Shown: positions 1 through 6,486 of the stretch, in pieces | How positions within the stretch are numbered: position 1 is the stretch's first letter | Layout: every line of letters begins with the position of its first letter | NCBI GenBank assembly: GCA_017521775.1 | Contig: JAFXBO010000040.1 | Location: 1-8,874 of the forward strand | Direction: 5' to 3' | DNA length: 8,874 nucleotides | Source of the DNA: Clostridia bacterium | GTDB lineage: Bacteria > Bacillota > Clostridia > UBA1381 | Position numbers and translations under genes: made by a program | The notes under the pieces: generated by a model | The model's input: the letters and a program-made list of their open reading frames with translations, nothing else | What the model was told of the DNA's origin: nothing | Databases searched by the model: none

Positions 1-86
1 ACAACAAATTGGGCAATTCCAATTTTTCCTCATTCTATATTTTAACTCAAAATAAAAATTTTTGCAACACATTTTTATTATTTTTA

Positions 87-100
87 GTTAAAATTTTAAC
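87..100. repeat. 14-bp perfect AT-rich palindrome in the leader
   Basis: GTTAAAATTTTAAC is identical to its own reverse complement. It sits about 130 bases upstream of the first gene, in a 233-base stretch that is otherwise very AT-rich and holds no gene I can support. I looked for SigA and sporulation-sigma promoters in this leader and found no pair of boxes with correct spacing. The palindrome could be a protein-binding site, but palindromes of this kind arise easily in DNA this AT-rich. Confidence 0.35.
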
Positions 101-222
101 AGTGTTTCTCATTTACTTTTTGTATAGCTTACACAAATAAGACTTTATTTACTCTTTTTTACTTGTTTTTCTAAGAATATTATCTTTTATATTTTGCGAA
201 AATAATAATAAAATATTATTGC

Positions 223-227
223 GAGGT
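223..227 (+). promoter_or_regulatory. ribosome binding site setting the start at 234
   Basis: GAGGT lies 6 bases before the ATG at 234. An in-frame TTG at 219 would place this site inside the coding region and has no Shine-Dalgarno sequence of its own. The ATG is therefore the better start. Confidence 0.7.
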
Positions 228-233
228 ATTATT

Positions 234-464
234 ATGAGAAAACAAACAATAGCTGCACCAGACAGAAATACAACTGACGACACTGTTAACGAATTTTTAT
301 TTGAATTCGACATATTAAATAAGACAAATTCAGTAGCCTCTGCTACCGAATGCACAGGCTTAATGCCAAGACAACCTCAGGATATAGACGAAGCATATTC
401 TTATACCGATATTTATGTTGTCCCTGAACAAATAAATTATGAGGAAAAGAAATTAAGACGATGA
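234..464 (+). CDS. small acidic protein of unknown function with an ECTGLMP motif
   Basis: This gene encodes 76 residues from an ATG preceded by GAGGT at 6 bases. I do not recognise a characterised family. The first 38 residues are polar and rich in Thr, Asn and Asp. The central ECTGLMPRQP segment (residues 39-48) has the only cysteine. It is followed by an acidic, tyrosine-rich stretch (residues 50-64, with YSYTDIYVVP) and a charged tail ending in KKLRR. There is no signal peptide and no membrane segment, so the product is probably cytoplasmic and perhaps largely unstructured. The pattern of a Thr-Gly-hydrophobic-Pro motif followed by an acidic Tyr-rich region resembles short clostridial hypothetical proteins I have seen, but I cannot name the family. 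The gene overlaps the next by ATGA, so the two are almost certainly co-translated and may work together. A role in spores is conceivable but has no support in the sequence. Confidence 0.72.
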   Translation: MRKQTIAAPDRNTTDDTVNEFLFEFDILNKTNSVASATECTGLMPRQPQDIDEAYSYTDIYVVPEQINYEEKKLRR

Positions 465-889
465 AGAGTGATGAAATACTTTTAAATGAAATATACGAAA
501 ACTCTATTACTGCTATAAATGTGTTGTCAGACTTTATGAAAAAGGTTGATGATGAGGATATGTTTAATTTCCTGTTTGACAAGATGACAGAATATAGGAA
601 AATCGGAATAAGTGCATATAATATGCTTGAGGAAGATAATCTTTTGCCGGGAAAATTAAATAATTATCCCCAGATTGCAATATTGGCTTCAATCGGAAAT
701 CCATCAACAAACCGACTGGCAAGAATTCTTTTACACGGAAGCAGTGAGGGATTTTTCTCACTTATCAATTCAATTAATTCCTGCACAAATGCAAAAAAAG
801 AAACTCGACAGCTTGCATATCAGTTGCTTGCTGTCGAGGATGAAAATATCCACGAAATGAAAAATTTTTTAAAGGGTGATTTTCGTTAA
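461..889 (+). CDS. ferritin-like four-helix protein, function unknown
   Basis: This gene encodes 142 residues with no signal peptide or membrane segment. The sequence suggests four amphipathic helices at about residues 3-28, 31-60, 70-104 and 112-138. The short connector after helix 2 carries Pro and Gly (LLPGKLNNYP). The layout and the ending VEDENIHEMKNF resemble uncharacterised ferritin-like (DUF2383-type) proteins common in clostridia. I cannot point to a complete set of carboxylate and histidine metal ligands, so an iron or oxidase role is not supported. The start ATG overlaps the upstream stop as ATGA. The nearest purine-rich site (GAGG at 441-444) is 16 bases away, which points to translational coupling with the upstream gene. 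The last 21 bases overlap the 3' end of the convergent NTPase-Asp23 gene. The coding region also holds the opposing operon's terminator (793-838), which constrains residues from about KKETRQ to AVED. No terminator for this + strand unit is visible downstream. Confidence 0.75.
   Translation: MKSDEILLNEIYENSITAINVLSDFMKKVDDEDMFNFLFDKMTEYRKIGISAYNMLEEDNLLPGKLNNYPQIAILASIGNPSTNRLARILLHGSSEGFFSLINSINSCTNAKKETRQLAYQLLAVEDENIHEMKNFLKGDFR
793..838 (-). terminator. intrinsic terminator of the ABC exporter / Asp23 operon
   Basis: Read leftward, a perfect 9-bp stem (GCTGTCGAG at 830-838 on the + strand pairs with CTCGACAGC at 804-812) encloses a 17-base loop. It is followed at once on the - strand by TTTCTTTTTTT (803-793). 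Six of the nine stem pairs are G-C, which is striking in this AT-rich region. The hairpin begins 30 bases after the stop codon at 869, the usual place for a factor-independent terminator. On the + strand the hairpin has no following T-run, so it should act only on leftward transcripts. It lies wholly inside the coding region of the convergent ferritin-like gene. Confidence 0.8.
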
Positions 890-1687
890 CTCCTTAACCA
901 AAATATTTATTTTGCTTACATTAATAGATGTCATTTTATCAATTGTCTGGGTAACCTTTTTTGAAATCTCATCACAAATATTCGGAATGTTTGTTCCAAA
1001 TTCTAATGAGAGGTTAAAGCTTACCAGAGCACCCTCAGGCGTGTTATCAACAATTATATTGCTTATTTTTGTAACTTCGGAAAATCTTAATGCCACAAAC
1101 TCGACCAACTGAGCGATTGCATTATCCGAAATGGAATATCCTCCGAGATAGCTGTATGTCGGACGGATTACCGTCTTATCAGAAATAAGCTCCTTTTTGC
1201 CATAGCCATATTTTAAAGTCCTGATAGGATGCAGGAAATATCCCGAAAAATCTTTTTTTATCTCTAAGGATGCAACAGGGATAATATGCTTACCCTGATT
1301 TTTTCGCATATACCTTGCTATTTCGAGTTCTTCCTCCGATTGAACATCTTCAATTCTTATATATTCGTTTATCTCCCCTATTTCCAATGAATCACAAATT
1401 CTGTCGGTCATTGCCTTTGAAGTTCCCAAAACTAAAAGACTTTCAATTTTATTTTTCAAAATTGCATTTTTAACTTCTTTTATATGCTCTTTATCATAAA
1501 AAAGCGCTCTTTTAACCGATGCAATTTTGGTTTTTTCCTTTTTGGCAGACTTCCCTGCCAAAACCTTGTTTGCCATTATCAGGAGGCCATCGTCAATTAT
1601 TGCCTGAAGCTTTTTTCTCTGTGCAAGACTAACTGCACGGTGGCTTTTTCCTGTTCCGCTTTTACCTATTAAGGCTACAATTCTCAT
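869..1687 (-). CDS. P-loop NTPase domain fused to an Asp23/Gls24 (DUF322) domain
   Basis: This gene encodes 272 residues. The N-terminal half opens with a beta strand and a Walker A loop, GKSGTGKS (residues 8-15). A strand ending in IIDDGLLI (30-37) follows and could be the Walker B-like acidic pair, and another hydrophobic strand, LLVLGTS (84-90), comes later. The C-terminal part, about residues 174-270, matches the Asp23/Gls24 envelope-stress family: a strand-forming YLGGYSISDNAIAQLV start, an alternating VSFNLSLEFG strand, a helix with two lysines, and a final INVSKINILVKEL strand. Family members in Firmicutes such as Asp23, YloU and YqhY act at or near the cell envelope. The role of a nucleotide-binding version is not known to me. 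No membrane segment or signal peptide is seen, so it is probably cytoplasmic. The start ATG follows GAGGG at 6 bases, and only 11 bases separate it from the ABC gene upstream, so it belongs to that operon. Similar two-domain proteins probably exist in other clostridia. The domain calls rest on motif recognition only. Confidence 0.82.
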   Translation of the reverse strand: MRIVALIGKSGTGKSHRAVSLAQRKKLQAIIDDGLLIMANKVLAGKSAKKEKTKIASVKRALFYDKEHIKEVKNAILKNKIESLLVLGTSKAMTDRICDSLEIGEINEYIRIEDVQSEEELEIARYMRKNQGKHIIPVASLEIKKDFSGYFLHPIRTLKYGYGKKELISDKTVIRPTYSYLGGYSISDNAIAQLVEFVALRFSEVTKISNIIVDNTPEGALVSFNLSLEFGTNIPNICDEISKKVTQTIDKMTSINVSKINILVKELTKITL

Positions 1688-1698
1688 AACTTACCCTC

Positions 1699-3600
1699 TT
1701 ATTCAAGTTCAAATGCACCTGTATAGAGCTGATAGTATGTTCCTTTTTTGTTAATCAACTCTTCGTGGTTACCTCTCTCAATTATTTCACCCTTATCCAA
1801 CACCATAATGACATCGGAATCCTTTACTGTTGATAAACGATGGGCAATAACAAAAACAGTTCTGTCCTCCATCAGTTTATCCATACCTTTTTGGACAATT
1901 GCTTCGGTATGAGTATCAATTGAAGAGGTTGCCTCATCCAAAATCATAACAGGAGGGTCCTTCACTGCTGCACGGGCAATAGAGATTAATTGTCTTTGGC
2001 CTTGTGAAAGGTTAGCTCCGTTATTTGAAAGCTCTGTTTCATATCCGTCAGGCAATCTTGTGATAAAATCATCAGCACCAGCTAACTTTGCTGCCTCAAT
2101 ACATTCTTCATCAGTTGCTTCAAGTCGTCCGTATCGGATATTCTCCATAACAGTTCCCGAGAATAGGTTTGTTTCCTGCAAAACCAAACCCAATGAGCGT
2201 CTTAAGTCTGATTTTTTTATCTTATTTATATTAATTCCGTCATATCTTATTTTTCCGTCAGCAATATCATAAAATCTGTTGATAAGATTTGTTATGGTTG
2301 TTTTTCCTGCACCTGTTGCACCAACAAATGCTACCTGTTGTCCAGGCTTTGCATAAACGGAAATATTTTTTAAGACTGTCTTTTCCTCGTTATATCCGAA
2401 ATCAACATCTGTAATCTGAACATCACCCATCAGAAGAGTGTAGGTAACAGTTCCATCGTTGTGAGGATGCTTCCACGCCCATTTACCAGTTCTTTCATCA
2501 GTTTCGGTAATGTTTCCAGCCTCATCAACCTTTGCATTAACCAAGGTCACATACCCTTCGTCAGTTTCTTTTGTTTCATCCATAACATCATAAATTCTCT
2601 GTGCACCTGCAAGTCCCATTACAACTGAATTGATTTGTTGTGACAGCTGGTTTATGTTACCTGTAAATTGTTTTGTCATATTCAAGAAAGGAACAACTAT
2701 ACTGATTGAAAAAGGCATCCCAGATATGCTTATATTTCTGATACCTGACAGAATAAACACTCCCCCTGCAATCGCTGCAAGAACATACATAATATTTCCG
2801 ATATTTCCGATTATCGGTCCTAAGATGTTTGCAAAAGAGTGTGCTTTTCTGCTATCCTCATAAAGCTCGTTATTAATCTTTTCAAACTGTTTTTCGCACT
2901 CGTCTTCTCTTGAGAAAACCTTGACAACCTTTTGTCCGTTCATCATTTCCTGAATGAAGCCCTCTGCCTTACCGATAGATTGCTGCTGCTTCATAAAGTA
3001 TTTTGCAGAGCCTCCGCCAACCTTTTTGCTGACATTTATCATAACAATAACTCCGACAATTACAACGGTTGTCATATATACACTGTAATAAAGCATAACC
3101 GACAAAACACACAAAACTATTGCAGCCGACTGCAAAAGATGCGGCAAGGCTTGTGAAACAAGCTGACGAAGTGTGTCGATATCGTTAGTGTAATGGCTCA
3201 TTATATCTCCGTGCTTATTGGTATCAAAATATTTAACAGGAAGATTTTGCATACCATCAAACATTGTTCTTCTCATTTTGCACAAGAACCCTTGAGTGAT
3301 ATACGCCATAAGCTGATTATATACTGCAATTGAGATTGTTGCGGCAATATATAAGCCAAGAAGAATTCCTATAACAGGAAAAATCTCTTTTGATGCACTC
3401 TGCCAGTCTCCGATTTCCCACCACTTTTCAATTATTGCAATTATCTTTTGAGTAAAAATTGCAGGGATTGCAGAAATTCCTGCAGAAAATAATATGCAAA
3501 AAACTGTCACGGGTGCTAAAACAGGATAATATCCAAAAAGCATCTTTATGGTGCGCGAAAAAACATTCTTTTTGAATTTCATTTTTGGTGGTTTATTCAT
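1699..3600 (-). CDS. heterodimeric ABC exporter half-transporter, canonical ATPase-site subunit (BmrD/TM288-like)
   Basis: This gene encodes 633 residues: an N-terminal six-helix export domain (roughly residues 23-310) and a C-terminal nucleotide-binding domain. The motifs are complete: Walker A GATGAGKTT (427-435), Q-loop Gln475, Walker B VMILDE (551-556) with the catalytic Glu556, and switch His587. The signature reads LSQGQ (531-535) instead of LSGGQ, as is typical of the BmrD/TM288 partner. Its signature faces the degenerate site of the other subunit, while its Walker motifs build the active site. The heterodimer should export drugs, peptides or lipids across the cytoplasmic membrane, but the substrate cannot be read from the sequence. 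About 50 residues (344-393) are inserted between the membrane and ATPase domains, including TGKWAWKHP. The start is placed at the ATG at 3600, which has GGGGGTG 6 bases upstream and overlaps the preceding gene by 8 bases. A GTG at 3615 would add five residues but lacks a site of its own. Confidence 0.95.
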   Translation of the reverse strand: MNKPPKMKFKKNVFSRTIKMLFGYYPVLAPVTVFCILFSAGISAIPAIFTQKIIAIIEKWWEIGDWQSASKEIFPVIGILLGLYIAATISIAVYNQLMAYITQGFLCKMRRTMFDGMQNLPVKYFDTNKHGDIMSHYTNDIDTLRQLVSQALPHLLQSAAIVLCVLSVMLYYSVYMTTVVIVGVIVMINVSKKVGGGSAKYFMKQQQSIGKAEGFIQEMMNGQKVVKVFSREDECEKQFEKINNELYEDSRKAHSFANILGPIIGNIGNIMYVLAAIAGGVFILSGIRNISISGMPFSISIVVPFLNMTKQFTGNINQLSQQINSVVMGLAGAQRIYDVMDETKETDEGYVTLVNAKVDEAGNITETDERTGKWAWKHPHNDGTVTYTLLMGDVQITDVDFGYNEEKTVLKNISVYAKPGQQVAFVGATGAGKTTITNLINRFYDIADGKIRYDGININKIKKSDLRRSLGLVLQETNLFSGTVMENIRYGRLEATDEECIEAAKLAGADDFITRLPDGYETELSNNGANLSQGQRQLISIARAAVKDPPVMILDEATSSIDTHTEAIVQKGMDKLMEDRTVFVIAHRLSTVKDSDVIMVLDKGEIIERGNHEELINKKGTYYQLYTGAFELE

Positions 3601-5332
3601 TTTCGGCACCCCCACTCTGTTGATTATATATTTCCTGATACATTTCGCTCGTTTTTAATAGCTCCTCGTGAGTTCCGACTGCTTTTACCATACCATTATC
3701 AAGCAAAATAATCATATCTGCATCGCTCACAGAGGAAACTCTTTGCGCAATTATCAGTTTGGTTGTTTCAGGAATAAACTTTTTGAATTCATTTCTTATG
3801 AGTGCATCTGTTTTTGTGTCAACTGCACTTGTTGAATCATCAAGAATCAATATTTTAGGTTTCTTCAAAAGCGCTCTTGCAATACAAAGTCTTTGTCTTT
3901 GACCTCCTGACACATTTGTACCACCTTGTTCGATAAAGGTGTCATATTTATTTGGAAAGCTCTCAATAAATTCGTGAGCTTGTGCCATTTTGCAAGCCTC
4001 AATCAATTCTTCATCAGTTGCCTCATCATTTCCCCAGCGAAGATTTTCCTTGATTGTGCCTGAAAAAAGCATATTCTTTTGCAAAACCATTGCAACTGAA
4101 TTTCTCAATGTGTCAAGGTCATATTCCCTGACATCTCTTCCTCCGACTAAAACTTCTCCCTCACAAACATCGTAAAGTCTTGGAATAAGCTGAACAAGTG
4201 ATGATTTTCCTGAGCCTGTTCCTCCCAATATACCAACTGTCATTCCTGATTTTATATCTAAATTTATATCAGACAACGCATTCTTTTTTGCTTTTTTAGA
4301 ATATTTAAAGCTGACATCATTGAATTTGATAGAGCCATCAGTAATTTCTGTCAGAGGATTTTCAGGATTTGTCAAAAGACTTTTCTCCTCTAAAACCTCA
4401 TAAATTCTCTTTATTGACTCTGCAGACATAGTTAACATAACATATATCATTGAAAGCATCATCAATGACATCAAAATCTGCATACCATATGTCAGCATTG
4501 CAGAAATCTGACCGACATCCAAAAGCGCTCCCTGTGATGTTATTGTGAGCTTTGAGCCGAACAATAAAACAAAAATGGAATTTGCATAAACACAAATCTG
4601 CATTAGAGGAGCATTAAGAGCAACAATTCTCTCTGCCTTTGTAAAATCCATCCTGATGTTTTCTGCAGCTTCGCCGAATTTTTTCTTTTCATATTCTTCT
4701 CTTGCAAAGCCCTTTACATCACGCATTGCTCTTACATTTTCCTCAATGGACTCATTTAATTTGTCATATTTTTTAAATACTCTTCTAAATGCAGGCATCG
4801 CCTTTTTGCTTATAGCTAAAAGTCCCAATGCTAAAACAGGAATAATTACAACAAATGTAGCAGCAAGCTTACCACCCATAATAAATGCCATAACGACTGA
4901 GAATATAAGCATTAAAGGACTTCTGATGGCAACTCTTATCAACATCATAAATGACATCTGCACATTCACGACATCGGTTGTCATTCTTGTGACTAAAGAG
5001 GTGTGCGAAAATTTATCAACATTACCAAATGAGAATTTTAAAATGTTTGAAAATATATCGTGTCTTAAATTCTTAGCAAAGCCTGTTGACGCTTTCGCAC
5101 TTGCAAAGCCTGCAACAGCACCACAGGCAAGCGACAGCATTGCAAGGACTAAAAGTATTAATCCAACATTTCCAACCGTCCTTATGCTTGCTCCCAATTT
5201 GATTTTATTAACAAGCTCTGCAGTTATAAACGGAATTAATGCCTCGATAACTGCTTCAAGTGTAATAAAGACCAAAGAGATTATCGTTGGCGTTTTATAT
5301 TCACGAACACTTTTTAAAAAGCGTTTATACAT
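3593..5332 (-). CDS. heterodimeric ABC exporter half-transporter, degenerate ATPase-site subunit (BmrC/TM287-like)
   Basis: This gene encodes 579 residues: six predicted membrane helices (about 15-40, 52-76, 125-150, 155-175, 240-260 and 280-300) followed by a nucleotide-binding domain from about residue 334. Walker A is GGTGSGKSS (370-378), the Q-loop is Gln418 and the signature is VSGGQ (474-478). Walker B is ILILDD (494-499), so the catalytic glutamate is replaced by Asp499. The switch histidine is replaced by Gln530 (IAQR). These two changes define the non-hydrolysing site in asymmetric exporters such as TM287/288 and BmrCD. Its intact signature completes the active site of the partner encoded immediately downstream. 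The start ATG is preceded by AGAAAGGAAG with 8 bases of spacing and lies about 31 bases after the predicted transcription start. No regulator gene of the MarR or TetR type is adjacent. Confidence 0.95.
   Translation of the reverse strand: MYKRFLKSVREYKTPTIISLVFITLEAVIEALIPFITAELVNKIKLGASIRTVGNVGLILLVLAMLSLACGAVAGFASAKASTGFAKNLRHDIFSNILKFSFGNVDKFSHTSLVTRMTTDVVNVQMSFMMLIRVAIRSPLMLIFSVVMAFIMGGKLAATFVVIIPVLALGLLAISKKAMPAFRRVFKKYDKLNESIEENVRAMRDVKGFAREEYEKKKFGEAAENIRMDFTKAERIVALNAPLMQICVYANSIFVLLFGSKLTITSQGALLDVGQISAMLTYGMQILMSLMMLSMIYVMLTMSAESIKRIYEVLEEKSLLTNPENPLTEITDGSIKFNDVSFKYSKKAKKNALSDINLDIKSGMTVGILGGTGSGKSSLVQLIPRLYDVCEGEVLVGGRDVREYDLDTLRNSVAMVLQKNMLFSGTIKENLRWGNDEATDEELIEACKMAQAHEFIESFPNKYDTFIEQGGTNVSGGQRQRLCIARALLKKPKILILDDSTSAVDTKTDALIRNEFKKFIPETTKLIIAQRVSSVSDADMIILLDNGMVKAVGTHEELLKTSEMYQEIYNQQSGGAENE
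3607..3613 (-). promoter_or_regulatory. ribosome binding site for the second ABC subunit
   Basis: On the - strand GGGGGTG lies 6 bases before the ATG at 3600. It falls inside the last codons of the upstream ABC gene. With the 8-base overlap it suggests coupled translation, giving equal amounts of the two subunits. Confidence 0.6.
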
Positions 5333-5370
5333 AATATAATCTTCCTTTCTATGTAAATAAACAACAATGT

Positions 5371-5399
5371 ATTATATACCCATAAAATTTTAATGTCAA
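5371..5399 (-). promoter_or_regulatory. consensus SigA promoter of the ABC exporter operon
   Basis: On the - strand the -35 box TTGACA (5399-5394) and the -10 box TATAAT (5376-5371) both match the consensus exactly, with a 17-base spacer. The predicted start is near 5364, giving a leader of about 31 bases before the ATG at 5332. That is too short for a riboswitch or leader-peptide attenuator. The spacer contains the palindrome TAAAATTTTA. No terminator is visible between the upstream pseudouridine synthase gene and this promoter, so some read-through from that gene is likely. Confidence 0.88.
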
Positions 5400-5424
5400 C
5401 AATTCCCAATCCAATGTTTACACT

Positions 5425-6378
5425 TTATTCACATAAATCCTTGAACCATACATCCTTAACCTCAAACTCCTTTTTATCAAGATATGATAAAATACCTGCA
5501 TCGGTTTTAAAATCAAAAACAAGCTTATATGCACAAAGCGCCTGATGGTTTATATTATTTCCCTTGTTAATCTTGTTATTCCCATATTTTCCGTCACCTA
5601 AAAGAGAATGGTTTATTGAGGCAAAATGCGCTCTTATCTGATGAGTTCTGCCTGTTATCAAATCAACCTCTACTAAAGAAAGACCATTCTTTTCTTTTAG
5701 CACTCTGTATTTTGTAATAATTGTTTTTGTTCCTTTTTTTGACTCATTATAAACATAAACTCTTTTTTCCTTTTCGTCTTTAAAAAGCCACGCAACAAGC
5801 TCATCCTCTTTTTTTTCGAGATATCCAACAACAATACAAAGATAAAGCTTTTTTAACTCTCTGTCCTTGACTTTCTGGTTCATAATCCTCAGGGCTTCTG
5901 CATTTTTTGCAGCGATAACAATTCCTGAGGTATTTCTGTCAAGACGGTTGCAAAGCGCAGGAACAAAAGTGTTTTCCTCATTCGGTAGATATTCTCCCTT
6001 TTTATAAAGATACGCTTTTATATGGTCAATCAACGAAACCGATGCCTTGTCCTCATCTGCGTGAACAACCATTCCCACCTTTTTATCAACAAGAATAATG
6101 TTTTCATCCTCATAAACTATATCCAGTTTTGGCTCCAATGAATAAAAAACATCATCAGAAACAACCTTTTGGAAGAACTCGTCTTTTATATAAAGCTTTA
6201 ATACATCTCCCTCAAAAAGCCTGTGAGCTCCGTCCTTTATATGCTTACCATTCACTCTTACGCACTCTTTTCTAAGACTCTTATAAATCATAGCCTCAGG
6301 CATATTAGGGCAAAGCTTTGTCAAAAACTTATCTAACCTCTGGTCCTTGTCATTTTTTCCTACAATAAACTCTCTCAT
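5425..6378 (-). CDS. RluA-family 23S rRNA-type pseudouridine synthase (RluC/RluD-like)
   Basis: This gene encodes 317 residues, the usual length for the family. An S4 RNA-binding domain occupies about residues 12-60 (RLDKFL, then VRVNGK). The catalytic domain contains NRLDRNTSG (144-152), where Asp147 is the nucleophile that isomerises uridine. The later conserved motif is TGRTHQIRAHF (242-252). The enzyme should act in the cytoplasm on structured RNA, most likely 23S rRNA. Which uridine it modifies cannot be told from the sequence. The usual His before RLDR is Asn here, a substitution I associate with clostridial paralogues; the essential RLDR-TSG core is intact. The start ATG has GAAGGT 5 bases upstream. 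Transcription probably begins from the leftward half of the symmetric promoter at 6425-6454. The stop is followed by 92 bases that carry the ABC operon promoter and no visible terminator. Confidence 0.93.
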   Translation of the reverse strand: MREFIVGKNDKDQRLDKFLTKLCPNMPEAMIYKSLRKECVRVNGKHIKDGAHRLFEGDVLKLYIKDEFFQKVVSDDVFYSLEPKLDIVYEDENIILVDKKVGMVVHADEDKASVSLIDHIKAYLYKKGEYLPNEENTFVPALCNRLDRNTSGIVIAAKNAEALRIMNQKVKDRELKKLYLCIVVGYLEKKEDELVAWLFKDEKEKRVYVYNESKKGTKTIITKYRVLKEKNGLSLVEVDLITGRTHQIRAHFASINHSLLGDGKYGNNKINKGNNINHQALCAYKLVFDFKTDAGILSYLDKKEFEVKDVWFKDLCE

Positions 6379-6424
6379 TTCATACCTTCATTATTTACAA
6401 ATTTATTAATTTTACCCAAAATAT

Positions 6425-6453
6425 ATTGTAACATAAAAAAACTTATGATACAA
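6425..6453 (-). promoter_or_regulatory. SigA-type promoter of the pseudouridine synthase gene
   Basis: On the - strand TTGTAT (6453-6448) and TACAAT (6430-6425) are separated by exactly 17 bases. The predicted start near 6418 leaves about 40 bases of leader before the ATG at 6378. Each box coincides with the opposite box of the rightward promoter. Confidence 0.7.
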
Positions 6454-6454
6454 T
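6426..6454 (+). promoter_or_regulatory. SigA-type promoter of the DUF624-mnmG unit
   Basis: TTGTAA (6426-6431) and TACAAT (6449-6454) are separated by exactly 17 bases. The predicted start is near 6461, about 26 bases before the ATG at 6487. The two genes that follow are only 17 bases apart, so this promoter probably serves both. Confidence 0.75.
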
Positions 6455-6474
6455 AGACTTTGGATATATTTTTT

Positions 6475-6480
6475 GGAGGA
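6475..6480 (+). promoter_or_regulatory. ribosome binding site setting the start at 6487
   Basis: GGAGGA lies 6 bases before the ATG at 6487. An in-frame TTG at 6460 would extend the protein by nine residues, but it sits at or before the predicted transcription start and would translate through this site. The shorter start is preferred. Confidence 0.85.
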
Positions 6481-6486
6481 CATAAA

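Larger units (their letters stand above)
6425..6454. repeat. 30-bp near-perfect inverted repeat spanning both promoters
   Basis: The arms are ATTGTA-a-CATAA (6425-6436) and TTATG-a-TACAAT (6443-6454), around a 6-base A-rich centre. Eleven of twelve arm positions pair. The symmetry makes the site a promoter in both directions. It could also be bound by a dimeric regulator. Confidence 0.75.

Noticed and set aside
6..27. Hairpin AAATTGG / CCAATTT followed by T residues, possible terminator of a gene left of the window
   Set aside because: Only two of seven pairs are G-C and the T-run is short. No upstream gene is visible to confirm it.
31..37. CATTCTA, resembling the -10 box of sporulation sigma factors F or G
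   Set aside because: No matching -35 box at the right distance, and it is almost 200 bases from the first gene.
149..355. Hydrophobic 68-residue frame on the - strand opposite the first small gene
   Set aside because: The hydrophobicity comes from AT-rich antisense codons. There is no ribosome binding site, and the + strand frame has a good start site and is coupled to the next gene.
885..914. Short hairpins GTTAA/TTAAC and CAAAATA/TATTTTG just after the ferritin-like gene
   Set aside because: Stems are weak and AT-rich with no following T-run, so I do not call a + strand terminator.
4656..5339. Open + strand frame of 227 codons opposite the first ABC gene
   Set aside because: It is antisense to strongly conserved ABC exporter coding sequence, matches no family and has no ribosome binding site I can see. 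It is a shadow frame.
5333..5424. Possible terminator or riboswitch between the pseudouridine synthase and the ABC operon
   Set aside because: No stem with a T-tract is present, and the leader downstream of the promoter is only about 31 bases.
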